A DNA stretch of 64,000 bases from Luteolibacter arcticus. Its GTDB lineage: Bacteria; Verrucomicrobiota; Verrucomicrobiia; Verrucomicrobiales; Akkermansiaceae. Both the position numbers and the translations under genes were made by a program. The DNA lies in assembly GCF_025950235.1 (NCBI RefSeq), contig NZ_JAPDDT010000012.1, positions 124,001-188,000 on the forward strand, written 5' to 3'. This document shows positions 1 to 8,871 of this stretch, piece after piece (the first letter of the stretch is position 1; each line of letters begins with the position of its first letter). The notes under the pieces were generated by a model. It did no database searches, was not told where the DNA came from, and saw nothing but the letters and a program-made list of their open reading frames with translations.

Positions 1-1
1 C

Positions 2-979
2 GACGGCGCGGAGCGGTTCGGTTGGGAGAAACGCAAGGCCAAGCCTGGCCAGACGCGCGAAGGGAATTGGTTAATCGGCTACGGCGTGGCTGCGGCGTTT
101 CGCAACAGTCTTCTCATGCCCTCCGCAGCGCGGGTGCGCCTCGATGACAAGGGCGTGGTCACGGTGGAGACCGACATGACCGACATCGGCACCGGCAGCT
201 ACACCATCATCGCCCAGACCGCGGCAGAGATGTTAGGCGTGCCGTTGGAAAAGGTGGTGGTGAAGCTGGGCGATTCGAGTTTTCCGGTATCCTGCGGTTC
301 CGGGGGCCAGTGGGGCGGCAATAACTCGACCTCCGGCGTGTATGCGGCGTGCGTGAAGTTGCGCGAGCTGATCGCGAAGAAGGCCGGCTTCGATGGAGAC
401 GATCTGGAGTTCGCAGACGGCGAGGTGCGACAAGGCGGCAAGAGCGTGGCGCTCGCCAAGGCCGCTGGCGAGGAGGGCTTGGTCGCGGAAGACGGGATCG
501 AGTATGGAGACCTCGACAAGAAGTACCAGCAATCGACCTTCGCCGCGCACTTTGTAGAGGTCGCTGTGGATGCCTTTACCGGCGAGACGCGGGTGCGCCG
601 GATGCTCGCCGTCTGTGCAGCGGGTCGCATCCTCAATCCCAAGACGGCACGCAGCCAGGTGATCGGCGCGATGACCATGGGCGTGGGTGCCGCCCTGATG
701 GAAGAACTAGCGGTGGATACGCGGCTTGGGTTCTTTGTGAATCACGACCTCGCCGGATACGAGGTGCCGGTGCATGCGGACATCCCCCAGCAAGAGGTGG
801 TGTTCCTTGATGAAACCGATCCCATTTCATCGCCGATGAAGGCGAAGGGGGTGGGAGAGCTCGGGATCTGCGGCGTGGCCGCCGCGGTTGCGAACGCAGT
901 CTACAACGCCACCGGCGTGCGGGTGAGGGACTATCCGGTGAAGCTGGACAAGCTCCTTGAGGGGCTGGAAGAGGTCTGA
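2..979 (+). CDS. Xanthine dehydrogenase/aldehyde oxidase family, molybdopterin-binding subunit (C-terminal part)
   Basis: The reading frame is already open at the window edge, so the N-terminal half lies outside; 325 residues are visible. This is the C-terminal half of the large catalytic subunit of a molybdenum hydroxylase, which binds the Mo-cytosine/pterin cofactor and oxidises aldehydes or N-heterocycles. Visible signs are the MTDIGTGSYTIIAQ segment followed by the AAEMLGVPL helix, a glycine-rich SCGSGGQWGGNN loop that contacts the cofactor, and near the C-terminus GVGELGICG, whose Glu is the family's catalytic base. The arrangement is closest to the PaoC/YagR type (recollection, not a search). 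Its partner FeS and FAD subunits should lie upstream, outside the window. Substrate cannot be told. Confidence 0.9.
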   Translation, partial: DGAERFGWEKRKAKPGQTREGNWLIGYGVAAAFRNSLLMPSAARVRLDDKGVVTVETDMTDIGTGSYTIIAQTAAEMLGVPLEKVVVKLGDSSFPVSCGSGGQWGGNNSTSGVYAACVKLRELIAKKAGFDGDDLEFADGEVRQGGKSVALAKAAGEEGLVAEDGIEYGDLDKKYQQSTFAAHFVEVAVDAFTGETRVRRMLAVCAAGRILNPKTARSQVIGAMTMGVGAALMEELAVDTRLGFFVNHDLAGYEVPVHADIPQQEVVFLDETDPISSPMKAKGVGELGICGVAAAVANAVYNATGVRVRDYPVKLDKLLEGLEEV

Positions 980-1178
980 AGGCTTCTCTGCCGCGGCTAT
1001 GGACTCGAGAGACTTTCGGGCGACTCATCGCTTCGGACTAAGCGGATCACGTACGCCAGGTTACGGGAGAATTTTGAGCGCGGAGGCGTATGCTTTAATT
1101 CAAGTTTCGTGAGCCCCTCCCCATGCCGGGGGGGGTGATTGAAGTGGCCACTACCGGCTCCCATCCTCTTCCCCGACA

Positions 1179-1409
1179 ATGCCTCAGGATATTCCAACGA
1201 ACTCTCCCAATCAGCTTCCAAGGTGGGTGGAGGAGTCGCTTGTAAAGCAGCTCAAGACGCAGTTCCCGCAGGAAGCCGAGGACCGTATCGTCAATGCCTT
1301 GAAGCGATCTGCAGATTCGATGCAGCAGACCTTCAATCTCGCCGCACTGTTGGCCGCCGCGAGCGCGATCATCCGTGATCGTGAGACCTGGCACGGCACC
1401 GCCAGATGA
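1179..1409 (+). CDS. Small hypothetical protein
   Basis: A 76-residue protein starting MPQDIPTNSP. The middle (roughly residues 14-66) looks like two amphipathic helices with balanced charge, and the Ala/Leu-rich LAALLAAASAII could be a buried helix. There is no signal peptide and no family I recognise. No clear ribosome binding site precedes the ATG. Overlapping frames on both strands are open too, so the call rests on composition and on the downstream small gene in the same orientation. It could be spurious. Confidence 0.45.
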   Translation: MPQDIPTNSPNQLPRWVEESLVKQLKTQFPQEAEDRIVNALKRSADSMQQTFNLAALLAAASAIIRDRETWHGTAR

Positions 1410-1472
1410 TACCGGGGTCGGCCTAGGCAGCTTTCGTTCGACAGGGGATTCTGCCCCAGCGAGATTGGCGGG

Positions 1473-1670
1473 ATGCCGACGAAGCTTGAGAAGGAACTGA
1501 AGCGGGAGATCCAGATCTCGAAGAAGCCCTACGTGCTCCGGATCGACCCAAACGGCCTGAAGCTCACCGAGAAGGGGCATCGCAACGGAGTGGAATTGTC
1601 GTGGGAGGATCTGACGAGCGGCGAGGCCGCCTTGGCGGTGGCGCTGAATGCCTCGGTCAGTGCCAAGTGA
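1473..1670 (+). CDS. Small basic hypothetical protein
   Basis: A 65-residue protein, rich in Lys and Glu in its first 20 residues. The pattern LRIDPNGLKLTEKG, then GVELSWEDL and an Ala-rich tail, reads like a small beta-hairpin fold followed by a helix. I recall similar 'GL.L.EKG.RKG..LSW' small proteins annotated as hypothetical in Verrucomicrobia, but cannot check. It follows the 76-residue gene by 63 bases and ends 10 bases before a strong inverted repeat. No function is assigned. Confidence 0.6.
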   Translation: MPTKLEKELKREIQISKKPYVLRIDPNGLKLTEKGHRNGVELSWEDLTSGEAALAVALNASVSAK

Positions 1671-2080
1671 GGCAGTGAACTGCCCGCGGCTTACTTGGGT
1701 TTCAGCCGCGGGCATACCATTTCACGATACGCACCTGGAAAAAGGAGGTGCCCGCAACTCCTCCCAAAGCTACGGGCACCCAGCTAGCGCTGTTGAGGAG
1801 AACATACGCCGGAGTTGGTGTGCCGCAAGTGATACTAGGTGCGGAAATTACGAAGCGGTGTGGGTGATGTCAGAGTTGCGGCGACGCTCGTAATTTCCCG
1901 ACCGTGCTGTGGTTTGCTTTTACAGCCGGAAGGAGGATCAGTGGGGCAACGCTTAGCATGCGTTCGCCCCTTTCCAGGAGTAGTGTGCATCATGGTAGCA
2001 AGAGCCCGTGGCCGGAATGCCAAACCCAGGCCGGCCGCGGGTTTCCCTTCACCGCCAAACGTTCATTCTCTCTCAGCCCT
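1671..2080. other. Gene-free stretch with two hairpins
   Basis: I see no convincing coding frame in these 410 bases. Besides the hairpin at 1681-1714 there is a second one: GGTGCCCG at 1747-1754 pairs with CGGGCACC at 1773-1780. The second is preceded by AAAGGAGGT (1741-1749), an unusually good Shine-Dalgarno-like string, but no start codon with a sensible frame follows it. Short frames present on both strands have unlikely compositions. It may hold a small RNA or only spacer. Confidence 0.35.
1681..1714. repeat. 11-bp perfect inverted repeat (hairpin)
   Basis: TGCCCGCGGCT (1681-1691) is matched by AGCCGCGGGCA (1704-1714) around a 12-base loop. It lies 10 bases after the stop of the small gene at 1473-1670. 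No T-run follows on the plus strand (taccatttc), so a classical rho-independent terminator is not shown, though the hairpin may still stop transcription or stabilise the transcript end. Confidence 0.55.
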
Positions 2081-2314
2081 ATGAAATTCATCAGCCGCAT
2101 TCGACTGGAGGATGGTCCGGAGGACGGTCGCGTTTTGACGCGCCCGATGTTGGACGAGCTGTGTGCGAGTGAAGGTGAGATCACGGACGATATCAGCCTC
2201 TACGTGGATGAGAGTTCACCATCGACGCGACGGCCGGTTCCGGTGTTGTTGGGGCGCTACTGTTTGGGCCGTGTCGAGCGCGGTACCGCGACGTATCGAT
2301 GGCAACCGGCGTAG
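2081..2314 (+). CDS. Small hypothetical protein
   Basis: A 77-residue protein starting MKFISRIRLEDGPEDG. I chose this ATG because the upstream extension of the same frame has an unlikely composition, rich in Ser, Arg and Pro. The product has an acidic centre (GEITDDISLYVDES) and a C-terminal stretch VLLGRYCLGRVERGTATYRW that looks like two beta-strands. No signal peptide or known motif is seen. Its 3' end lies 30 bases from the convergent stop of the helical-bundle gene. Real or not is uncertain. Confidence 0.45.
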   Translation: MKFISRIRLEDGPEDGRVLTRPMLDELCASEGEITDDISLYVDESSPSTRRPVPVLLGRYCLGRVERGTATYRWQPA

Positions 2315-2344
2315 TCTTCTCCTGCAGGATCTCGCATTTGGCTT

Positions 2345-2860
2345 TTATCGGGCGACCGAGGTTGTGGCAGTGCGTCGCTCCGAATCGATCAAGGACTCGC
2401 GGCCGTGGAGGATCCGCCGCTCTTCCATCGCGTCACGTTGACGGATGGCTTCGAGTTCCAGCTCGGCGAAGTCGATTTCGTCCCATTCAGGATAGGCCGG
2501 TGCGATCTCCATCAACATGACCCACAGCAGGCGTTTGCCTTGGATGCCCAGCGTCAGCATTTCGAGCGCCTCGAACATGCCGAGTTCGCCGGGCTTGAGG
2601 CCTTCCCACAGCAGCTTCAACTTGCTCGCGCTGGCGGTGAGCTTTCCGGTCGCTTGCAAGGCGGCGCTTTCCTCCAAGCCCGCGCTGGCCAGCAGGTGGC
2701 GGAGCCGCTCTTGATCCCCTTCCACCTCTGCTTTGAGAGACTCGAAGAAGGCGGTTTCAGCGGGATCATCCTGGCGGGTGGCGAGTTCGTCGATCAATCG
2801 GATCGCACCGGCCGAGCCGGCGAGGTGGTCATTGAGGTAGCGTTGCAGGTTGTGGTCCAT
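2345..2860 (-). CDS. Ferritin-like helical-bundle hypothetical protein
   Basis: A 171-residue cytosolic protein starting MDHNLQRYLNDHLAGSAG. The frame stays open for 81 codons upstream, but that part is Arg/Pro-rich and lacks the heptad-like pattern, so the internal ATG is preferred. The sequence is almost wholly alpha-helical: an N-terminal helix with LNDHLAGSAGAIRLIDELA, a charged helix with EVEGDQERLRHLLASAG, then a Lys/Leu helix and a final helix rich in Glu. The layout resembles small ferritin-like or DUF892-like four-helix proteins, but I see no complete metal-binding E...ExxH set. It stands divergent from the UbiB-family gene, with 264 bases between starts. Confidence 0.75.
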   Translation of the reverse strand: MDHNLQRYLNDHLAGSAGAIRLIDELATRQDDPAETAFFESLKAEVEGDQERLRHLLASAGLEESAALQATGKLTASASKLKLLWEGLKPGELGMFEALEMLTLGIQGKRLLWVMLMEIAPAYPEWDEIDFAELELEAIRQRDAMEERRILHGRESLIDSERRTATTSVAR

Positions 2861-3124
2861 GGTGGTGGTTTCGGTGGCGTGGAGGCTCCATCGCAGGCGG
2901 CATGCCGCATCCACGGGTTCCGCAACGGCTACTGGGTCTCGATCCCCCGGGCCGTCCTGCGGGTAATACTTCGGCTTGCAATCGGCAGGGTCCGGGCGTG
3001 GAGCGCTTGCAGAATGCAAATCGAAGAGCCTCTCCAAGGGACGCCGTTTCCGGATCAAGCCTTTTGCAACTTGCAGGGTGGTCCGCCCATAAGGGTGTGG
3101 CATGCGAATTGCGAATTGTTAGGT

Positions 3125-4765
3125 ATGAAGATCGCGCCGGCGAACCTGAGACGATACAAGGATGTTGCGTGGCTTTTCATGAAGTATGGAGGTCGCGGTC
3201 TCGCGGCCGAGGCGAGGTTCTCCGAGGCATTCGACGGCGACGCCCCGGCGGCAGCCGAGGATGCGACCCAGCTCGCGGCGGATCTCGAGCGCCTAGGTCC
3301 GGCCTTCGTGAAAATCGGGCAATTGCTTTCAACGCGGGCGGACCTGTTGCCGCCCCCGTTTCTCGAGGCACTCGGGCGCTTGCAGGATCAGGTGGAGCCG
3401 GTGCCGACGGAGCAGATCCGGGCGGTCGTCGAGGAGGAACTCGGGGTGAGGATTTCCAAGGCCTTCGATGAGTTCGATGACAAGCCCTTGGCGGCGGCGT
3501 CCTTGGGTCAGGTGCACGTCGCGGTTTTGCGCGGCGGCAGGCGCGTGGCGGTGAAAGTCCAGCGCCCGGACATCCGGAAAGAGATCGCGGCGGATCTCGA
3601 TAGCTTGGGAGAAGTTGCCGGATTCCTTGACGCGCATACCGACTTCGGGAGGAAGTACGAGCTGGCGCGGCTGGTGGAGCATTTCCGCGGCAGCCTTCTC
3701 CACGAGCTCGACTACCTGCGCGAAGCCGCCAACTTGGCAGAGCTGCAACGCAATCTCGCGGGCTTCACGCGGCTGGTTGTGCCGGGAGTAGTGGCGGATT
3801 ACTCGACCGGCCGGGTCCTGACGATGGACTACCTGCCCGGCACGAAGATCACTTCGCTGTCGGGCGCGGTGATGACCGACTTGGACGGTGGCGTGCTCGC
3901 GGAGGAACTCTTCGATGCCTACCTGAAGCAAATCCTGGTCGATGGCTTCTTCCACGCCGATCCCCATCCGGGCAACTTGCTGCTGACCCATGATCGCCGG
4001 ATCGCGATTCTCGACCTGGGCATGACCAGCCGGATCCAGCAACGCATGCGCGATCAACTGGTGCATCTGCTGGCCGGCATCAGCGAAGGCAATGGCGTGC
4101 AGACGGCGGAGGCCGCCATGGGCATCGCTTCGGCCCGGGAAGAGTCGATTGATCGGGCGGGCTTCACGAACGCGGTGGAAGAAATCGTAGGCACGGCGAA
4201 GTCGCGGAGCCTGGGCGACATCAACATGGGGATGATCGTCCTGCAAGTGACCCGCGCCTCCGCTGAAGCGGGCCTGCGAATTCCGCAGGAGATGAACATG
4301 ATCGGGAAAGCGCTGCTGAATCTCGACCGCGTGGGTGCCGTGCTCAGTCCCAGCTTCGATCCCCAGCAGTCGATTCGCCGGAATCTGACGGGCATCAGCC
4401 AGGCGCGCATCCGGGAAACGCTGACCTCCGCCAACCTGATGGGAATGCTGACCGAAACGAAGCAATTCGTGGGGCAGCTACCTTTGCGGCTGAACCGGAT
4501 CTTCGATCTGGTGGCTGACAACAAGCTGAAGGTGAAAGTCGATTCGATCGATGAGAAGTCCTTGATCCAAGGTCTGCAGAAGGTGGCCAACCGCATCACC
4601 ATGGGCTTGATCCTGGCGGCCTTGATCGTCGGCAGCTCGATGCTCGCGCGGGTGGATACCACCTTCCGGCTCTTCGGTTACCCCGGCTTCGCGATGGTGC
4701 TGTTCCTCTTGGCCGCGGCTGGAGCGCTGCTGCTCTTCTTCCAGATCCTCGTCAAAGACCGCTAA
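3125..4765 (+). CDS. ABC1/UbiB-family atypical kinase (ADCK-like)
   Basis: A 546-residue protein of the UbiB/ADCK family, whose members act on membrane lipids, classically in ubiquinone biosynthesis; which lipid or quinone is served here is unknown. Family marks in order are the KxGQ motif (FVKIGQLLSTRADLLP, near residue 61), the alanine-rich nucleotide loop AAASLGQVH with VAVKVQRP (near 124), the catalytic-loop HADPHPGN (near 277) and LDLGMTSR in place of DFG (near 297). Two hydrophobic segments at the C-terminus (about 500-546) are typical membrane anchors. The start is the ATG before KIAPANLRRY; a 240-codon upstream extension is antisense to the helical-bundle gene and is rejected. The next gene begins one base after the stop. 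Confidence 0.93.
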   Translation: MKIAPANLRRYKDVAWLFMKYGGRGLAAEARFSEAFDGDAPAAAEDATQLAADLERLGPAFVKIGQLLSTRADLLPPPFLEALGRLQDQVEPVPTEQIRAVVEEELGVRISKAFDEFDDKPLAAASLGQVHVAVLRGGRRVAVKVQRPDIRKEIAADLDSLGEVAGFLDAHTDFGRKYELARLVEHFRGSLLHELDYLREAANLAELQRNLAGFTRLVVPGVVADYSTGRVLTMDYLPGTKITSLSGAVMTDLDGGVLAEELFDAYLKQILVDGFFHADPHPGNLLLTHDRRIAILDLGMTSRIQQRMRDQLVHLLAGISEGNGVQTAEAAMGIASAREESIDRAGFTNAVEEIVGTAKSRSLGDINMGMIVLQVTRASAEAGLRIPQEMNMIGKALLNLDRVGAVLSPSFDPQQSIRRNLTGISQARIRETLTSANLMGMLTETKQFVGQLPLRLNRIFDLVADNKLKVKVDSIDEKSLIQGLQKVANRITMGLILAALIVGSSMLARVDTTFRLFGYPGFAMVLFLLAAAGALLLFFQILVKDR

Positions 4766-4766
4766 C

Positions 4767-5336
4767 ATGTCGCGGCTGCCACCTCACTCCGCCTTGCTGC
4801 TGATCGACGTTATCAACGACTTCGAGTTCCCCGACAGTAAGCAACTGCTTCGCCACGCCATCCCGGCGGCGCGGCGGCTGGCCGGGCTGAAGCATGCTGC
4901 CAAGGACGCGGGCCTGCCGGTCATTTACGTGAACGACAACTTCGGCCGGTGGCAGTCGACTTTCCAAGAACAGATCGAGCGCTGCATGGCGGCCGATTGT
5001 CCCGGGCATCCGATGGCGAGCTTGCTGCCGCCGGAGAAGGACGACTACTTCGTGCTGAAGCCCCTTCACTCCGGCTTCTACTCCACCTCGCTGGAAGTGC
5101 TGCTGGGCTTCCTGAAGGTCCGCACGATCGTGCTCACGGGCTTCGCCGGTGACATCTGCGTGCTCTATACGGCGAATGACGCCTACATGCGCGCCTTCGA
5201 GTTGATCTTTATTCATGACTGCGTGGCGTCGGAAAGCGCGGCGGGGAACCGGGCGGCGATCGAGCACATGAAGACGCGGCTGAAAGCGCGCTCATTATCC
5301 TCGCGGACCTTCATGGAATGCCTGAAGGACTCTTGA
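4767..5336 (+). CDS. Isochorismatase-family cysteine hydrolase
   Basis: A 189-residue alpha/beta hydrolase of the isochorismatase/nicotinamidase family. The catalytic Asp-Lys-Cys triad is visible: Asp14 in LLLIDVINDF, Lys98 in FVLKPLHSGFY and Cys131 in GFAGDICVL. The substrate is not evident; family members cleave isochorismate, nicotinamide, N-carbamoyl amides or ureido compounds. The ATG follows the stop of the UbiB-family gene by a single base, so the two are co-transcribed. The 3' end faces the convergent oxidoreductase gene with 9 bases between stops. Confidence 0.9.
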   Translation: MSRLPPHSALLLIDVINDFEFPDSKQLLRHAIPAARRLAGLKHAAKDAGLPVIYVNDNFGRWQSTFQEQIERCMAADCPGHPMASLLPPEKDDYFVLKPLHSGFYSTSLEVLLGFLKVRTIVLTGFAGDICVLYTANDAYMRAFELIFIHDCVASESAAGNRAAIEHMKTRLKARSLSSRTFMECLKDS

Positions 5337-5345
5337 GATGGCGGG

Positions 5346-6458
5346 CTACCGGCGATCCGCCAAGGCCTGCGCCGCGGTGGCGTAGGCGAGGGAGGAGAGC
5401 CCATTCGCCTCGCTGACCGTACGCCGATGGGTCGCATCCCGGATCGCTTCGATCTGGTCGCGCAGCAAATCGCGGAGCATCTGCCCGTAGAGGTCGTGCT
5501 TCGCCAAGCCGGGCTGATCGACGAGATTGATGCGCACATCGACGGTGCGCGAGCGATGGCGACTTGTGGCCTGTCGCTCGGACTCGCCGTAGCGCTCGAC
5601 AATCTCGACCTTCGCGCCGGGAAGCAGGGCGACCAAAGCCTCCAGCCCCGCCTCGCTCAAGGTGGCATCGAGTTCAAGCTGGGTCGGCACCCACTCGCGC
5701 ATGCGGAGGGTGCCTTGCTCGAAGAGGATCAGCCACGCCTGCTGGTCGCGGCGAAGCATCTGGTGGAAGCCGTGGTAAAAGTTCGCCAGCGTGGTGTCGC
5801 CGTATTTCACGGCGCATTGGACCTGGTCGATGATGTCCGTCCCGGGACGGGTCATTTGCTGGGCGGACAGCACTTCACCTGCTCCGAACCACCATTCGAA
5901 GAGGTCGAAGAAATGCACGCCGTGCTCGATGAAGATGCCGCCGCTCTTTTCCGGATCCCAGAACCAGTGGCCGGCACCGAGAGTCTCGTCTTGGGCGGCA
6001 TTGACGAGCTGGGCGTGCAGCGGATCGCCAAGGATGCGGGACTCCACCAATGCCTTCACGGCTTGGCAGAGTGGGTTGTAGCGCATGATCAGATTCACCG
6101 CCAGAATGCGTCCTCTCTCGGCCGCGAGCCGGACGAGCTTCTCCGCGTCGACCATGGTGGTGGCCAGTGGCTTTTCACAGAGCACGTGAAAGCCCGCCTC
6201 CAGCGCGGCGGTGGCAAGGCTCGCGTGGGTGAATGGCGGCGTGGCGAGGTGGATGAGGTCGATGTCGGTGCGATCAAGCAGTTCTTGGGGCGTGGCGCAG
6301 GCGTGCAGTTGGAAGGCCTCCCCGGTTTTCGCCGCCAGGTCCGGCTGGTCATCGGCCACGGCGACGCAGACGACTTCCTCCATCTGCGAGTACTCCTTCA
6401 AGCAAAACCGGCCGAATCCTCCGCAGCCGATGAGTCCGTAGCGCAGGGGTGGATGCAT
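5346..6458 (-). CDS. Gfo/Idh/MocA-family NAD(P)-dependent oxidoreductase
   Basis: A 370-residue cytosolic oxidoreductase. It opens with the Rossmann motif GLIGCGGFGRF at about residues 8-18, has the family EKP motif (LCEKPLATTMVDAE), and in the C-terminal domain the substrate-side segment GGIFIEHGVHFFDLFEWW with the conserved histidines. Such enzymes oxidise or reduce sugars, inositols or biliverdin; the substrate here cannot be told. The start is the ATG of MHPPLRYGLIG, preceded by AAGGGA at good spacing; the 28-codon extension upstream is not part of the fold. The gene is divergent from the small gene at 6541. Confidence 0.9.
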   Translation of the reverse strand: MHPPLRYGLIGCGGFGRFCLKEYSQMEEVVCVAVADDQPDLAAKTGEAFQLHACATPQELLDRTDIDLIHLATPPFTHASLATAALEAGFHVLCEKPLATTMVDAEKLVRLAAERGRILAVNLIMRYNPLCQAVKALVESRILGDPLHAQLVNAAQDETLGAGHWFWDPEKSGGIFIEHGVHFFDLFEWWFGAGEVLSAQQMTRPGTDIIDQVQCAVKYGDTTLANFYHGFHQMLRRDQQAWLILFEQGTLRMREWVPTQLELDATLSEAGLEALVALLPGAKVEIVERYGESERQATSRHRSRTVDVRINLVDQPGLAKHDLYGQMLRDLLRDQIEAIRDATHRRTVSEANGLSSLAYATAAQALADRR

Positions 6459-6540
6459 GGGATCCCTTCGCGTGGAGCGTGCCAGTGAGGCTGCGGAGAG
6501 TGCCTCCAAACTGGCACGCAGGTTGCCGGGAGAAATTGTC

Positions 6541-6879
6541 ATGAAGTTCTTCGTCCCCTTTGCCCAAGACGATTCCGCTGCGGAGCTGATCTACCGCAAG
6601 GTGGCCAGGCGCTGCGTGGAGAGCAGTGGCATCGACCTGAATTTGGATCGAGTCTTTGCCCTCCGCTATCGTTTCCGCGAAAGCGAATACCTCGCGCAAA
6701 TCGGGATCCCGCATCCTCCCGGCGAGCCGGAGGTGGTGATTTGTATCCTGGCGTCCGACGTGGCGTTCTTCATCTGTACCCAGATGCACGGGGTGAACTA
6801 CGGCGATCCCATGATTATTCCCCGCGGGTTGGTTTCGGACGTGGAATACTTCAACGGCGTGCGCGACGAGATCGCGTGA
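6541..6879 (+). CDS. Hypothetical protein, 112 residues
   Basis: A small soluble protein starting MKFFVPFAQDDSAAELIY. GGGAGA-like purines lie about ten bases before the ATG. The sequence mixes strands and helices (VVICILASDVAFFICTQMHG is a hydrophobic but short strand pair) and has no signal peptide. I do not recognise a family. It stands alone between a divergent oxidoreductase and an SDR gene that begins 119 bases later. Confidence 0.7.
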   Translation: MKFFVPFAQDDSAAELIYRKVARRCVESSGIDLNLDRVFALRYRFRESEYLAQIGIPHPPGEPEVVICILASDVAFFICTQMHGVNYGDPMIIPRGLVSDVEYFNGVRDEIA

Positions 6880-6998
6880 AATGGCGTCGCCTGTGCAAGC
6901 TGCGCTGGCTTCACGGGCAATCTGCATGGAATCCCTGAAGCCAAGCAAAGGATCCGCGGCAAACTCCGCGTGGCGTGATGCCTGCGAGGAGTGTCCCC

Positions 6999-7886
6999 AT
7001 GGGAAACAAATCGAAACACGAGAGCGATGAGAAGCCGCAGCGCCCGGAACAATCGCAGTCCCATCAGCCGGGCCGTGAAAGCGAGATGACGCCGTTGCCC
7101 AAGTATGAGAATGCGGACTTCAAAGGGAGCGGTCGTCTTGAGGGCCGGGTCGCTATTGTCACGGGAGGTGACTCCGGCATCGGCCGAGCGGTGGCGGTGG
7201 CGTTCGCGCGGGAGGGCGCGGATGTCGTGATCGTCTATCTTGAGGAGGAGGAAGACGCCCGGGAGACCTCACGGCTGATCGAGGAGAAGGGAAGGCGCTG
7301 CCTGCTCCACTGCGGTGACATCGGCAGGAAAGGGGAGTGTGAGGAAACCATCGAAGCGGCGATCGGTGTCTTCGGACCCCTCGACATCCTGGTCAACAAC
7401 GCCGCAGAGCAGCACCCGAAGCCGTCGATCGTGGACATCAGCGAGGAGCAGCTGGAGCGCACCTTTCGCACGAACCTTTTCTCGATGTTCTTCCTCACGG
7501 CGGCGGCCTTGCCACACTTGGAGGCCTCACCTTGCCCGGCGATCATCAACACAACTTCGGTGACCGCGTATCGGGGAAGTCCGAAGCTGCTCGACTACTC
7601 TGCGTCGAAAGGGGCGATCGTAAGTTTCACCCGGTCGCTCGCGGGACAACTGGCCGATCGCAAGATCCGCGTGAATGCAGTGGCACCCGGTCCGATCTGG
7701 ACGCCATTGATCCCGGCTACCTTTCCTGCGGATGAAGTCGCCACCTTCGGCTCCGACTCGCCGCTGGGCCGCGCGGGAGAGCCGTGGGAGTGCGCGGAAT
7801 GCTACGTCTTCCTCGCCAGCGAAGCAGCGAACTACATGACCGGCCAAGTCCTCCATCCCAATGGCGGCGAGATCATTAACGGCTAG
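6999..7886 (+). CDS. SDR-family oxidoreductase (YghA/YhdF-like)
   Basis: A 295-residue short-chain dehydrogenase of the type with a polar N-terminal extension (about 45 residues, rich in Gln, Lys and Pro). The NAD(P)-binding motif is TGGDSGIGRAVAV, NNAAEQ is the structural NAG-like motif, and the catalytic Ser/Tyr/Lys set is present (NTTSVTAY ... YSASKGAI). The C-terminal PNGGEIING is typical. AGGAG at 6987-6991 sits 7 bases before the chosen ATG; a GTG and an ATG slightly upstream in frame are less well placed. Close relatives are general-stress proteins in many soil bacteria. The substrate is unknown. Confidence 0.93.
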   Translation: MGNKSKHESDEKPQRPEQSQSHQPGRESEMTPLPKYENADFKGSGRLEGRVAIVTGGDSGIGRAVAVAFAREGADVVIVYLEEEEDARETSRLIEEKGRRCLLHCGDIGRKGECEETIEAAIGVFGPLDILVNNAAEQHPKPSIVDISEEQLERTFRTNLFSMFFLTAAALPHLEASPCPAIINTTSVTAYRGSPKLLDYSASKGAIVSFTRSLAGQLADRKIRVNAVAPGPIWTPLIPATFPADEVATFGSDSPLGRAGEPWECAECYVFLASEAANYMTGQVLHPNGGEIING

Positions 7887-7965
7887 GCGTCGCTCCGACG
7901 ATACTCTTTGATCGATGGCGGGGACTTGCGCCTGGGATTGGAGACATCCCACCATGGTCAACGAG

Positions 7966-8694
7966 CTAGACGACTTGCAGGTGAGGGCGGACTTGCAGTT
8001 CGATCACGTCGCTGCGCTTCGGCTGGCTCGCGACGAAGAGAATCGCGCGGGCCACGTCGTCGGCATGGAGCATTCTGAAAGTTGCTTGCATGGCGCGTTG
8101 CTCTTCTTCGGTCTCGTCCACCATATCCGTCGCAATGGAGCCGGGCTCGATGAGACAGACGCGAATGCCGAGGGGATTCGCCTCCTTGCGCAGGGACCGG
8201 GCGAAGCCGCGGACGCCGGCTTTCGTCGCCGTATAGACCGCTGCGTTCTTGTCGAAGACGGCCGCACTCATGGAACCGGTCATGATGATCTGGCCGCCGC
8301 GTTCCCGCATTCGCTTGATCGATTCCAGCGAGCACGCGATGTAGGAGAGGAGGTTTACATTGACCACTTCGCGGCACTCCTCATGGGACATCGTGGTGAG
8401 TTCACCGTGGGCGCCAAGGCCGGCGTTGAGGATGGCGATGTCGATCTCTCCCAGCCACTCTTCGGCGCCCTTGAAGAGCGCCTCGACGCCCTCGACCTTG
8501 CCGATGTCGGCGGCAACGCCACCGATCTCCGCTCCTTGCTGCCGGCCGGTTTCGATTGCCTCTGCCAAGCGCTGCGGATCCCGCCCGCAGACGAAGACGC
8601 GGCAACCTTGGGCGGCGAACATCAAGGCAGTCGCACGCCCCACCCCCGTCGTCCCGCCAGCGATCAGGACTCCCTTTCCCTCCAATGCTTCCAT
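7966..8694 (-). CDS. SDR-family oxidoreductase
   Basis: A 242-residue classical short-chain dehydrogenase, unlike the neighbouring SDR in length and sequence. It has the cofactor motif AGGTTGVGRATAL (TGxxxGxG class with Ala at the first position), the VCGRD turn that suggests NADP(H) preference, LNAGLG as the NAG motif and the catalytic YTATKAG segment with the preceding Ser in TGSMS. The start is MEALEGKGVLIAGG; the frame extends upstream but with Arg-rich non-SDR sequence. It is convergent with the preceding SDR gene. Substrate unknown. Confidence 0.92.
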   Translation of the reverse strand: MEALEGKGVLIAGGTTGVGRATALMFAAQGCRVFVCGRDPQRLAEAIETGRQQGAEIGGVAADIGKVEGVEALFKGAEEWLGEIDIAILNAGLGAHGELTTMSHEECREVVNVNLLSYIACSLESIKRMRERGGQIIMTGSMSAAVFDKNAAVYTATKAGVRGFARSLRKEANPLGIRVCLIEPGSIATDMVDETEEEQRAMQATFRMLHADDVARAILFVASQPKRSDVIELQVRPHLQVV

Positions 8695-8871
8695 GACGGA
8701 GTCGTTCGCTCGCAGCGTGCCAAGACGAGGCTTTCGCCAGCAACGACTTGCCGAACGTTGACATCTTCGCAAAGTAAACCGCCTGGATTGTGACACTTTA
8801 CCGTCAAATAGTGGCACGATCTGGGAATGGGTTGGAATCGCTCCCGATTCGCGGCGCGCTAATTTTCGGGC

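Noticed and set aside
1095-1715. A 206-codon minus-strand frame over the two small plus-strand genes
   Set aside because: Composition is Arg and Gly-rich with no fold-like pattern; the plus-strand products look more protein-like. Not excluded fully.
2405-3124. Upstream extension of the UbiB-family frame by 240 codons
   Set aside because: It runs antisense to the helical-bundle gene and has no similarity to kinase N-termini; the family normally starts near KIAPANLRRY-like sequence.
8758-8763. TTGACA as a possible -35 box upstream of the rhamnosidase
   Set aside because: No acceptable -10 hexamer lies 16-18 bases downstream, so a sigma-70 promoter cannot be supported.
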